This document shows, one piece after another, positions 1-5,270 of a stretch of DNA of 7,412 nt; the stretch's first letter is position 1; every line of letters begins with the position of its first letter. Under the pieces are notes generated by a model. It saw only the letters and a program-made list of their open reading frames with translations, searched no databases and was not told where the DNA came from. Where the stretch lies: contig JAKLHP010000039.1 in assembly GCA_022710085.1 (NCBI GenBank), forward strand, positions 1-7,412. Reading direction: 5' to 3'. Source of the stretch: Patescibacteria group bacterium. Its GTDB lineage: Bacteria; Patescibacteriota; Minisyncoccia; Moranbacterales; JAKLHP01. A program made the translations under genes and the position numbers.

Positions 1-148
1 GATCCTCAAAACAGATGTCGGCACTCCACATGGAAACTTTTTTCCATTCCCCCTCCTTGCTGAGAAAATCACCATTGAAAGACTTGATCACGAAGCCGAT
101 ATTCTCTTCTATCACTTCTTCCAATGCCGTAATGTTGCCTGCGTGCAT
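1..148 (-). CDS. Unidentified protein, N-terminal fragment cut by the left edge
   Basis: An open frame starts at the ATG at 148 and runs off the window at base 1 with no stop, giving 49 visible residues that begin MHAGNITALEEVIEEN. I do not recognise the family. The visible part is soluble-looking, with an acidic amphipathic start (ALEEVIEENIG) and then a mixed segment containing KSFNGDFLSKEGEWKK and SMWSADICFED; there is no signal peptide or membrane segment. The start is supported by an excellent Shine-Dalgarno (AAGGAGGTG, minus strand) placed four bases before the ATG. It lies 53 bp downstream of the HD-hydrolase stop on the same strand with no convincing terminator between, so cotranscription is possible. 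I am confident it is a real gene and have no basis for a function. Confidence 0.7.
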   Translation of the reverse strand, partial: MHAGNITALEEVIEENIGFVIKSFNGDFLSKEGEWKKVSMWSADICFED

Positions 149-152
149 GAAA

Positions 153-161
153 CACCTCCTT
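153..161 (-). promoter_or_regulatory. Strong Shine-Dalgarno of the left-edge gene
   Basis: On the minus strand AAGGAGGTG sits four bases upstream of the ATG at 148 (GGAGG is six bases away). It matches the 16S anti-SD nearly perfectly and fixes the start. It stands out because most genes in this window have no recognisable SD. Confidence 0.8.
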
Positions 162-201
162 ATTGAAATATGTTAAAAATTTCATAATTAAAGTAGCATA
201 C

Positions 202-777
202 TTAAGCTATTTTTTGCAATTCTTTTGCCAGAAAACCAAGATCCTCCGCCAATGGATTTTCTTTCCATCTTTTAAGAATACGATTGATCATCTCCAGATA
301 ATTGTGGACGATCCTGTCTTTTGGAGCATTAAAATTTTTGAAAGTTTCTTCTTTGTAGCGAGCATAATCATCCAGCAACTCGGAAACATTACTCACGATA
401 TCCGCCGATTTGATAAAAAGCGAGTCCTGAGAAAATTCCCCGATATCTTTTAGCGCTTCCTTTTTTCTTTCTTCCCAGACCAAACTCTTATCCGTCTCTG
501 TTACACTCAAAACTCCGTCGGCAACTCTTTTGCCAAATCTTGCCTCAAGCATCTCATAAGTAACTTTCTTTTCCGGGATACTGTCTTCAATCGTATCATG
601 CATAATTCCGGCAACGATGATGTCTTCATCGGCTCCTGCCTTAGCCAAAATTATTCCCACCGTCAATGGATGAGTGATATAGGAAATGTCTTTCACTTTC
701 CGCTTCTGTTTCTGGTAAACTTCGTGAGTTTTTATGGAAAATTTTATGGCTCTTTGGATTTTGTTGGTAAAAATCAT
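202..777 (-). CDS. Stand-alone HD-domain phosphohydrolase, RelA/SpoT-hydrolase-like (putative small alarmone hydrolase)
   Basis: A 191-residue soluble protein consisting of one RelA/SpoT-type HD domain. Visible motifs, numbered from the chosen start: H36 in THPL, the HD pair H60-D61 followed by E64-D65 in HDTIED, a KxxV...FG segment at 70-82, and D126/N130 in KSADIVSN. These match the metal ligands and the catalytic ED pair of (p)ppGpp hydrolases. No synthetase or TGS domain follows, so the size suits a small alarmone hydrolase (Mesh1-like, about 180 residues). Substrates vary in this family, and (p)ppGpp is inferred. The frame is open up to an ATG at 837, but I chose the ATG at 777: the first 20 residues of the long form are a hydrophobic stretch not expected in this family, and a near-perfect extended -10 lies inside that stretch. 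It diverges from pyrEF. Confidence 0.82.
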   Translation of the reverse strand: MIFTNKIQRAIKFSIKTHEVYQKQKRKVKDISYITHPLTVGIILAKAGADEDIIVAGIMHDTIEDSIPEKKVTYEMLEARFGKRVADGVLSVTETDKSLVWEERKKEALKDIGEFSQDSLFIKSADIVSNVSELLDDYARYKEETFKNFNAPKDRIVHNYLEMINRILKRWKENPLAEDLGFLAKELQKIA

Positions 778-802
778 ATTTTTAAAATTAATTGTTTCTT
801 TT

Positions 803-811
803 ATTATACCA
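803..811 (-). promoter_or_regulatory. Extended -10 promoter element for the HD hydrolase
   Basis: The minus strand reads TGGTATAAT, a perfect TGn-TATAAT extended -10. Transcription would begin near 796, leaving about 20 nt before the ATG at 777. The -35 position (826-831, TTTCTG) is poor, as is usual with extended -10 promoters. The site lies inside the longer reading frame that starts at 837 and argues against that longer start. Confidence 0.55.
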
Positions 812-929
812 CCGACAAAAATTATCAGAAAAACCATCTTTTCCGCCAGACCCTTGATTTTTCCAGATTTTTGTGAAATACTATCTTTTCGGCATAAAAA
901 ACCAAGTTATTTTACAAAAAATCAAACGA

Positions 930-938
930 GGGAGGTGA
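930..938 (+). promoter_or_regulatory. Orphan Shine-Dalgarno in the pyrEF leader
   Basis: GGGAGGTGA is a near-perfect anti-SD match, 48 bases ahead of the pyrEF start. No ATG, GTG or TTG stands at the usual distance after it. An ATT at 942 would open a six-codon frame ending at TAA. A GTG inside the motif (935) is in frame with pyrEF but has no spacing from the SD. It could be a leader-peptide site, a ribosome standby site, or a relic of an older start. Confidence 0.35.
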
Positions 939-975
939 ATTATTTCCGCAAATTTTCAGTAAAAAAATTCCAAAA

Positions 976-982
976 GGGAGGA
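976..982 (+). promoter_or_regulatory. Shine-Dalgarno that fixes the pyrEF start
   Basis: GGGAGGA ends three bases before the ATG at 986. It chooses this start over the in-frame upstream codons, which would add a lysine- and phenylalanine-rich tail unlike the N-terminus of orotate phosphoribosyltransferases. Confidence 0.8.
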
Positions 983-985
983 CAC

Positions 986-2299
986 ATGATTGATTTTTAC
1001 CTTTCAGAAACGCCATGGCTGGCTCCATGGGAGCAGGATATTGTAATCAAACAGCTTCTTCATTACGACCTCATCAAGTTCGACAACGCCCGCAGCCTTC
1101 CGCTCAAAAGCGGAGGAATGACCGACATCTACATCAATCTGCGCAATGCGCGCAGCAACCCTGGAGCAATCGAATTCATTTCCAATCTGTATGCAATCGC
1201 ATTGCAGCGCATCGGTGCAGACATATTCGCCGAAGTACCTGATGCCGTCAGCTGCTTCGCCGGCGCAATATCCGTAAAAACCGGCTTGTCTTATCTGACC
1301 ATCCGGGAGAAAGCCAAAGAAGGCCGGGTTACCAAAGCGGATGTAATCGGAAACTCAAGTCCCGGTGAAAATATCTGCATCATCGACGATGTAATAACCG
1401 ACGGCGCTTCCAAGCTAGCTCCGTACAGAAAATGTCTTTCCATGGGACTTGAAATTCTTCCCAACATCGTCCTGGTCGACCGACAGCAGGGCTGGAAAGA
1501 AAATTTCTGGAAACTGGGAATCAACGCCGACGTATGGCCGGGAATGACCCTTCACGATATCCGGAAATATCTCGTCATGAACGGACTTATGGAAAAATGC
1601 GACCCGGAATTCGAAAAGAAGAATCCGATAATCGTGGCCCTGGACGGAAAAAGCTGGGAAGGAATTCTTCCCTTCATCGACCAGCTCAGAACCTCAGGAT
1701 GCATTTTCAAAGTCAACGACCTGCTTTTCGACAGAGGGATCAGTAATCTCATTTCCAATCTCCAGGTTTACGGAAGAGTGATGGCCGACCTCAAGTCGCA
1801 CGACATCGGAAACACTGTAAAGAACATAATGAAACATCTTCTTCCCAATCCTCCCTGGGCGGTAACCGTCCACGGGACAGGTGGAGAGGAAATGATCCGG
1901 GCAGCCGTCAATACTCTCGAAGGCACCGAAACAAAAGTCCTCGCGGTAACCGTCCTGACATCGATCGATCCGACTACCTGCAAAGAGATCTATACGCGTA
2001 TTCCAATAAACCAGGTGAAAAAGATCGCCGAGATCGCTCATCGAGCCGGCGCCCACGGCGTTGTCTGCTCCCCTCAGGAAGTTTCAATGCTGAGGAAGTT
2101 ATATCCCGGTTTCATCTATGTTACTCCGGGAACGCGTTCGCCCGGCGTCAGCGCCGACGATCAGAAACGGATCGACACACCCGCCAACGCAATCAGGAAC
2201 GGAAGCAACTATGTCGTGATGGGGAGACAGATCCTCAACGCGCCCGATCCTGTCGCTGAAGTGAAAAGGGTCCTTGAGAAGGAACTTTTCATCTTCTGA
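986..2299 (+). CDS. pyrEF: Bifunctional UMP synthase: orotate phosphoribosyltransferase - OMP decarboxylase fusion
   Basis: A 437-residue cytosolic enzyme covering the last two steps of UMP synthesis: orotate plus PRPP to OMP, then decarboxylation to UMP. Residues 1 to about 205 are OPRT, with LKSGG at 40-44, the catalytic-loop-like REKAKEGR at 107-114, and the PRPP-binding loop ICIIDDVITDGAS at 130-142 (acidic pair D134-D135). Residues from about 213 are OMP decarboxylase, with ALD at 218-220, K242, the catalytic DxKxxD as D268, K270 and D273 in ADLKSHDIGNTV, phosphate-loop R384 in TPGTRSPG, DDQKR at 391-395, and MGRQI at 412-416. Both active sites look intact. The order matches eukaryotic UMPS; DIGNTV is also the eukaryotic form where most bacteria have DIPNT, yet the C-terminal part looks bacterial. 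G+C is visibly higher than in neighbouring genes. The upstream promoter is unclear: weak candidates are TTGATT (854) with TACTAT (879), or TTGTGA (871) with TAAAAA (895). Confidence 0.93.
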   Translation: MIDFYLSETPWLAPWEQDIVIKQLLHYDLIKFDNARSLPLKSGGMTDIYINLRNARSNPGAIEFISNLYAIALQRIGADIFAEVPDAVSCFAGAISVKTGLSYLTIREKAKEGRVTKADVIGNSSPGENICIIDDVITDGASKLAPYRKCLSMGLEILPNIVLVDRQQGWKENFWKLGINADVWPGMTLHDIRKYLVMNGLMEKCDPEFEKKNPIIVALDGKSWEGILPFIDQLRTSGCIFKVNDLLFDRGISNLISNLQVYGRVMADLKSHDIGNTVKNIMKHLLPNPPWAVTVHGTGGEEMIRAAVNTLEGTETKVLAVTVLTSIDPTTCKEIYTRIPINQVKKIAEIAHRAGAHGVVCSPQEVSMLRKLYPGFIYVTPGTRSPGVSADDQKRIDTPANAIRNGSNYVVMGRQILNAPDPVAEVKRVLEKELFIF

Positions 2300-2317
2300 G
2301 AAAACGCTCAGCCGAAC

Positions 2318-2353
2318 AAAAACCCTTGGCCAAAACTATGACCAAGGGTTTTT
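2318..2353 (+). terminator. Bidirectional rho-independent terminator between converging genes
   Basis: A perfect 12-bp inverted repeat (AAAAACCCTTGG / CCAAGGGTTTTT, 2318-2329 and 2342-2353) has a 12-nt loop. A-tract on the left and T-tract on the right let it work in both directions. It lies 18 bp after the pyrEF stop and 27 bp from the stop of the converging small membrane protein gene, so it probably serves both. Confidence 0.85.
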
Positions 2354-2380
2354 CATTGACGCTTGCAATATTTCATTCTT

Positions 2381-2548
2381 CTAGCGCTGAAGCAAGGCGC
2401 TGAAATATACGCCGAGATAGTACGGCCAGATAATGATGGCAAACACTCCTTTCCAGAAAGCCAGATGCAGAAAGCCGATTGTGAACAGCCAGCCTACCGC
2501 CCAGGAAAGTCCGGTGAAACTGTGCTGCTCAATTTTTATCTTGTCCAT
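2381..2548 (-). CDS. Small two-helix membrane protein (55 aa), function unknown
   Basis: The minus strand encodes 55 residues from the ATG at 2548 to a TAG at 2381. The short N-terminus MDKIKIEQHSFTG is polar. It is followed by two hydrophobic segments: about 14-32 (starting LSWAVGWLFTIGF) and about 34-53 (GVFAIIIWPYYLGVYFS), joined by a tight WKG turn, then a QR tail. Five aromatic or glycine turns (GW, FWKG, WPYYLG) give it the look of a conserved small membrane protein; I recall similar WPYYLG-ending hypothetical proteins in many bacteria but cannot name a function. There is no SD. An AT-rich leader carries a TATAAT 27 bp upstream. It shares the terminator at 2318-2353 with pyrEF. Confidence 0.72.
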   Translation of the reverse strand: MDKIKIEQHSFTGLSWAVGWLFTIGFLHLAFWKGVFAIIIWPYYLGVYFSALLQR

Positions 2549-2574
2549 ATTTTAATAATATATTTAGAATACAA

Positions 2575-2601
2575 ATTATAATACACCACTGAATCTGAAA
2601 A
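2575..2601 (-). promoter_or_regulatory. Possible promoter of the small membrane protein gene
   Basis: The minus strand has a perfect TATAAT (2575-2580) and, 15 bp upstream, TTTTCA (2596-2601, four of six -35 matches). The spacing is short. Initiation near 2568 would give a leader of about 20 nt, similar to that inferred for the HD hydrolase and ATPase genes. Confidence 0.4.
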
Positions 2602-2615
2602 ATTACACAAAGGCC

Positions 2616-3356
2616 TTATTTCTTGATCGCTTTGACTTTCAGGCTTTCAAGAGGCATGCCGGAATATTGCTTTTTGCTAATATCTTTATCTTCCGAAAGC
2701 ACCTCAACTTTGAAACCGGCTTTTTCCATCCTGGAAACATAATCATCCTTGAGAAGCGCACCGGCCACACAGCCAGACAAAAGTTTTTCATTGTTCCTGA
2801 CCTCTTCCGGAAGCTCTTGAAGCAGAACGATATCGGAAACAAACATTTTTCCTCCGATTTTCAAAACCCTGAAAGATTCTTCAAAAACCTTGTCTTTGTC
2901 GGGCGACAAATTAATCACGCAGTTGCTGATGATGATATCAATTGAATCATTTTCCACTGGCAGGTTTTCAATTTCTCCCAGTTTAAATTCAACATTTCTA
3001 TATCCATATTTTTCTCCGTTCGCTTTGGCTTTTTCCACCATTTCCGGAACCATGTCTACTCCGATAACTTTTCCCGTTTCTTCCACTCTTCTTGCCGCCA
3101 GGAAACAATCAAATCCCGCTCCGGATCCCAGATCCAAAACAACGTTTCCTCTTTTCATTTCCGCCATCGCTACCGGATTGCCACATCCCAATCCCAAATT
3201 AGCTTCTGAAAATTTTCCGATGTCTTCTTTGGAATAGCCGATTTCTTCAGCTATTTTTTCCTGTTCTTTTTTTGCTCCACAGCAAGAACACCCGCTACCT
3301 TTGGCAATTTTTGTGTAGCTTTCTTTCACGATTTTTTTTACTTCTTCATTTTGCAT
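2616..3356 (-). CDS. arsM: Arsenite S-adenosylmethionine methyltransferase (ArsM-like)
   Basis: A 246-residue cytosolic methyltransferase that would transfer methyl groups from SAM to As(III), a detoxification reaction. Residues 1-30 carry the cysteine-rich patch GSGCSCCG (C23, C25, C26). GLGCGNP at 55-61 supplies C58. SAM motif I is VLDLGSGAGFD at 73-83, and the acidic motif is GVDM at 99-102. SNCVINLSPDK (144-154) supplies C146 and SGCVAGAL (194-201) supplies C196. The three cysteines C58, C146 and C196 correspond to the arsenic-binding set known from this family. The frame is open upstream to 3491, but the extension would overlap the HAD gene and precedes the family's normal start, so the ATG at 3356 is preferred. 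It has no SD. No arsR, arsB or arsC is visible. It lies 86 bp downstream of the HAD gene on the same strand and may be read with it. Confidence 0.9.
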   Translation of the reverse strand: MQNEEVKKIVKESYTKIAKGSGCSCCGAKKEQEKIAEEIGYSKEDIGKFSEANLGLGCGNPVAMAEMKRGNVVLDLGSGAGFDCFLAARRVEETGKVIGVDMVPEMVEKAKANGEKYGYRNVEFKLGEIENLPVENDSIDIIISNCVINLSPDKDKVFEESFRVLKIGGKMFVSDIVLLQELPEEVRNNEKLLSGCVAGALLKDDYVSRMEKAGFKVEVLSEDKDISKKQYSGMPLESLKVKAIKK

Positions 3357-3389
3357 AAGACTAAAATTTTTATTTATTAAAAAGAATTG

Positions 3390-3409
3390 GCTTGTTTCTT
3401 GATACAAGC
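3390..3409 (-). repeat. Small hairpin between the HAD and arsM genes
   Basis: GCTTGT and ACAAGC (3390-3395 and 3404-3409) form a 6-bp inverted repeat around an 8-nt loop. On the minus strand it is followed by CAATTCTTTTTAA, a poor U-tract. It could be a weak terminator for the HAD gene or an operator for arsM; neither is firmly supported. Confidence 0.3.
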
Positions 3410-3442
3410 ACGATATTTTATATCTTTTTCGAAATAGATTTT

Positions 3443-4129
3443 TTATTTTATTTCGTAAAACATATCCTTTCTCTCCACAACCATTTTCCATCCGTATTTT
3501 TTCGCCGCTGCATGAAGCCTCCGATTGGGATTGAAACAGATCGGCCTATCGACCAGCTTGAACATCGGGATGTCGGATTCCGTATCGCCGACTGCGACAG
3601 AACCTTCGATTGTTAAATTCTCCTTTCCCACTGCCCTTTGCAAAACCTTGGCTTTGTCGCTTATTATCTTCTCGTGCAGAATCTTGCCGGTAAAAATTCC
3701 TTTTTCGTTTACTTCATATATCCGGCCGTATGCTTTGTCAAAGCCCAATTGCTTGCAAAAATTACTCACAATTACCTCGGGCGAATTGGAAATAGCCAGC
3801 AAATAGTAATTTTTCTTTTGCAGCTGCTTGATCAGATCCCGGGTATATTGGTAGGTCCGTTCCTGCTTGGCCGCCAAAACCTTTTTGGAAATTTTCAAAA
3901 AATCTTCATACTTGACTCCTTTTATATTATTTTCAAACGCCCTGACCACTCCGTCGATATATTTTTCGTAAGAGCCTTTTCTGTCTAACCAATTTTGGTA
4001 ATGCTCGGCGTAATACTTTTTAATCGACGGCTTAAAAATTCCCGCATCGATCAATGCTTCGGTTATTTCGATAAGCAGACTGGATCTGAAAATCGTCCCG
4101 TCTATGTCAAATATGGCGACTTTTTTCAT
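3443..4129 (-). CDS. HAD-superfamily hydrolase, SerB-like subfamily IB phosphatase
   Basis: A 228-residue soluble phosphatase with all four HAD motifs. Motif I is FDIDGT at 7-12, with nucleophile D8 and acid/base D10. Motif II is AISNS at 112-116 (S114). Motif III is the lysine K159 in SDKA. Motif IV is GDTESD at 181-186. Residues 15-100 form a helical cap of the C1 type, and FNPNRRL near 199-205 matches the KPxxFNPxxxL tail of phosphoserine-phosphatase-like HAD enzymes. Substrate cannot be read from the sequence: the long polar cap could mean phosphoserine, another phosphomonoester, or a lipid or sugar phosphate. There is no SD. The ATG is four bases from a 20-bp palindrome, and abiF ends 34 bp upstream on the same strand. 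Confidence 0.85.
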   Translation of the reverse strand: MKKVAIFDIDGTIFRSSLLIEITEALIDAGIFKPSIKKYYAEHYQNWLDRKGSYEKYIDGVVRAFENNIKGVKYEDFLKISKKVLAAKQERTYQYTRDLIKQLQKKNYYLLAISNSPEVIVSNFCKQLGFDKAYGRIYEVNEKGIFTGKILHEKIISDKAKVLQRAVGKENLTIEGSVAVGDTESDIPMFKLVDRPICFNPNRRLHAAAKKYGWKMVVERKDMFYEIK

Positions 4130-4132
4130 AAT

Positions 4133-4152
4133 TTAAGTAATTAATTACTTAA
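4133..4152. repeat. 20-bp perfect palindrome between abiF and the HAD gene
   Basis: TTAAGTAATTAATTACTTAA reads identically on both strands and sits four bases upstream of the HAD start codon, in the 34-bp gap after the abiF stop. It has almost no G+C and no U-tract, so it is a poor terminator. A dimer-binding operator over a HAD promoter is a better guess: TAAAAT at 4161-4166 (minus strand) would place initiation just ahead of it. It also falls where base composition changes. Confidence 0.7.
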
Positions 4153-4163
4153 TGCTGAATATT

Positions 4164-5057
4164 TTAAATTTCTTCTTCTATTTTTATAACTTCATTTAAT
4201 CTTTCTTTCCAATTATTAGGAAAGCCCATATGAGATATCTCTATTTTGTGCTCGATTATTATATTCTCCAACTTCTCAAACCATTTAGAAGTTGGATTAA
4301 ATTTACAATTAATAATATGCATCACAAGCAAATAATTGAACACCCTATTGCCATTGGAATTATTAAATAATTTTCTATAAAGTCCATGCCGCTGATATAT
4401 CTTTAAAATAAATTCATTGTTCCAAAGACGAGAATGATGCGCACATAAATTTCTAAGCAATGAGAGAGCATAGAACCAGTTTGAAATAAATGCCTTGTTG
4501 ACTCCGTAACTTTTAGCAACAACCTCTTGGTTTTCTAATTTTAATTGATTAAAAATCATAACTGATTGTCCGAAGGATAAAACTTCAACAATCATCCAGG
4601 CTGGAGGATATTTCGGAGTATTATAATTTTTATAATAATGTTTTATGCACTCTTCTTTGGAAGAAATCAAATCATTCAATATTTTTGTAATTTGCACATT
4701 ATATTTTTCTCCATCCTGAAAAAAATCATGTTTTGCTATCCAAAAAGGATTACCTGTTTTAATGGACATTTCATGCACAAGATGGCACTTAAATGATTTC
4801 TCAATTCTTTCAAGAACATCAAGCAAAAGAAGCCTAAGTTTTTGATCAAAAACATAAATATTCAAAACATCCTCGAAGCTCGTGCCTTTTATAAAAGTAT
4901 CGTCTTTTTGAAAATGTTTAAAATAAATGGAAAAATGATAGTAACTGATATTTTTTAAATATTTTTCTAATCTTTCTTCATCATTGATAATAAGACCTCT
5001 TTCCTTTAACAGTTTTATTTGTTCTTTGATTTCTATCGGCAGTTTTTTGAATTCCAT
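4164..5057 (-). CDS. abiF: Abi_2 family abortive-infection HEPN protein (AbiF/AbiD-like)
   Basis: A 297-residue soluble protein of the AbiD/AbiF (Abi_2) family, in which a HEPN domain acts as a ribonuclease toxin that stops phage growth by halting the cell. Family marks are LLKERGL (16-22) and YLKNISYYHFSIY (33-45) near the N-terminus, a helical core with LERIEKSFKCHLVHE (82-96), PPAWMIVEVLSFG (151-163), the HEPN catalytic RNxxxH as R202, N203 and H207 in LLRNLCAHHSRLWN, and a C-terminal MGFPNNWKERL (277-287). The active site is intact and length is normal for the family. G+C is clearly lower than in pyrEF, arsM or the HAD gene, which suggests transfer. No SD is seen; a TATGAT at 5090-5095 (minus strand) may be the -10. 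Directly upstream is a divergent candidate small RNA that could be its antitoxin. Confidence 0.88.
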   Translation of the reverse strand: MEFKKLPIEIKEQIKLLKERGLIINDEERLEKYLKNISYYHFSIYFKHFQKDDTFIKGTSFEDVLNIYVFDQKLRLLLLDVLERIEKSFKCHLVHEMSIKTGNPFWIAKHDFFQDGEKYNVQITKILNDLISSKEECIKHYYKNYNTPKYPPAWMIVEVLSFGQSVMIFNQLKLENQEVVAKSYGVNKAFISNWFYALSLLRNLCAHHSRLWNNEFILKIYQRHGLYRKLFNNSNGNRVFNYLLVMHIINCKFNPTSKWFEKLENIIIEHKIEISHMGFPNNWKERLNEVIKIEEEI

Positions 5058-5073
5058 TTCAATAATTTTCTAC

Positions 5074-5111
5074 TACTTGACAGTTTTTTATCATACTGTA
5101 AACTGTAAGTA
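5074..5111. repeat. Bulged inverted repeat over the abiF / small-RNA promoter region
   Basis: TACTTGACAGTTT (5074-5086) is the reverse complement of AAACTGTAAGTA (5100-5111) except for one bulged G. The arms hold a tandem ACTGTAA duplication (5095-5101 and 5102-5108). One arm covers the plus-strand -35 and the other its -10, and the abiF leader crosses it on the other strand. It looks like an operator for both directions or an RNA hairpin in the abiF leader. Confidence 0.5.
5077..5104 (+). promoter_or_regulatory. Candidate promoter for a divergent small RNA
   Basis: A consensus TTGACA -35 (5077-5082) is followed, after 16 bp, by TAAACT (5099-5104, four of six -10 matches). No plus-strand protein gene follows, but a terminator-like hairpin does, 13 bp further on. 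The weak -10 keeps confidence moderate. Confidence 0.45.
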
Positions 5112-5159
5112 TTAATACCTGTCACGCCTCTTAACAATGCGAAACCGACAGGTTTTTTT
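5111..5159 (+). ncRNA. Candidate divergent small RNA next to abiF (possible RNA antitoxin)
   Basis: Starting near 5111, a transcript of about 49 nt would contain a closing stem ACCTGTC / GACAGGT (5117-5123 and 5147-5153), a 23-nt loop region that may hold a small CGC/GCG pairing (5125-5127 with 5139-5141), and a run of seven T (5153-5159) ending transcription. No protein gene reads into this terminator on the plus strand, and the minus strand has no T-tract on its far side, so it does not serve the upstream ATPase gene. A conserved structured RNA next to abiF genes has been reported (abiF RNA motif) and AbiF HEPN toxins have been linked to RNA antitoxins. I cannot confirm from sequence alone that this RNA matches that motif. 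An alternative is an unused terminator relic. Confidence 0.45.
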
Positions 5160-5270
5160 ATATATAGATATCGACTGATTCTCCTATTCTAACAATTTCG
5201 TTCCGTTTCGTAATCTCCTTCTAGTTTCCTTTTTGATGTCTCTCTCTTCAATGATAATTGAATTATATTA
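5160..5270. other. Noncoding, strongly purine/pyrimidine-skewed spacer
   Basis: This stretch lies between the small-RNA terminator and the ATPase stop. The minus strand of about 5170-5246 is almost all purines (for example GAAGAGAGAGAC, AAAAGGAAAC, GAAGGAGATTACGAAACGGA). One minus-strand frame is open without an ATG and reads IEERDIKKETRRRLRNGTK before a stop, which might be a decayed gene end. TTTCGT occurs twice ten bases apart on the plus strand (5196-5201 and 5206-5211). I see no intact gene. Confidence 0.4.
5247..5262. repeat. Tight inverted repeat just past the ATPase stop
   Basis: TTCAAT and ATTGAA (5247-5252 and 5257-5262) flank a 4-nt loop, eight bases downstream of the ATPase stop codon. 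It is AT-rich and the minus strand beyond it is purine-rich with no U-tract. It is therefore not a convincing intrinsic terminator; it may stabilise the mRNA end. Confidence 0.35.

Noticed and set aside
165..183. GAAAT/ATTTC inverted repeat as terminator of the HD gene
   Set aside because: Only five AT-rich pairs and no T-tract on the minus strand; chance repeats like this are expected in such AT-rich DNA.
778..837. Longer start (837) for the HD hydrolase
   Set aside because: The added 20 residues are hydrophobic and contain the extended -10 TGGTATAAT on the same strand; the HD domain fits the start at 777.
935..937. GTG at 935 as the pyrEF start
   Set aside because: It overlaps the SD-like motif with no spacing, and the resulting 17-residue basic tail is not expected in OPRT.
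734..985. N-terminal extension of pyrEF by 84 codons
   Set aside because: It overlaps the HD gene and its promoter on the other strand, has no SD, encodes low-complexity hydrophobic and basic sequence, and a strong SD precedes the ATG at 986, where OPRT similarity begins.
1694..2056. Antisense open frame of 120 codons inside pyrEF
   Set aside because: It is a shadow of a conserved two-domain enzyme with intact motifs; it has no recognisable domain.
3357..3491. 45-codon N-terminal extension of ArsM
   Set aside because: It would overlap the end of the HAD gene by 49 bp and precedes the normal family N-terminus, which is reached at the ATG at 3356.
5109..5118. GTATTAATAC 10-bp palindrome as a separate operator
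   Set aside because: Short AT-rich palindromes of this size arise easily; it adds little to the longer bulged repeat and hairpin it overlaps.
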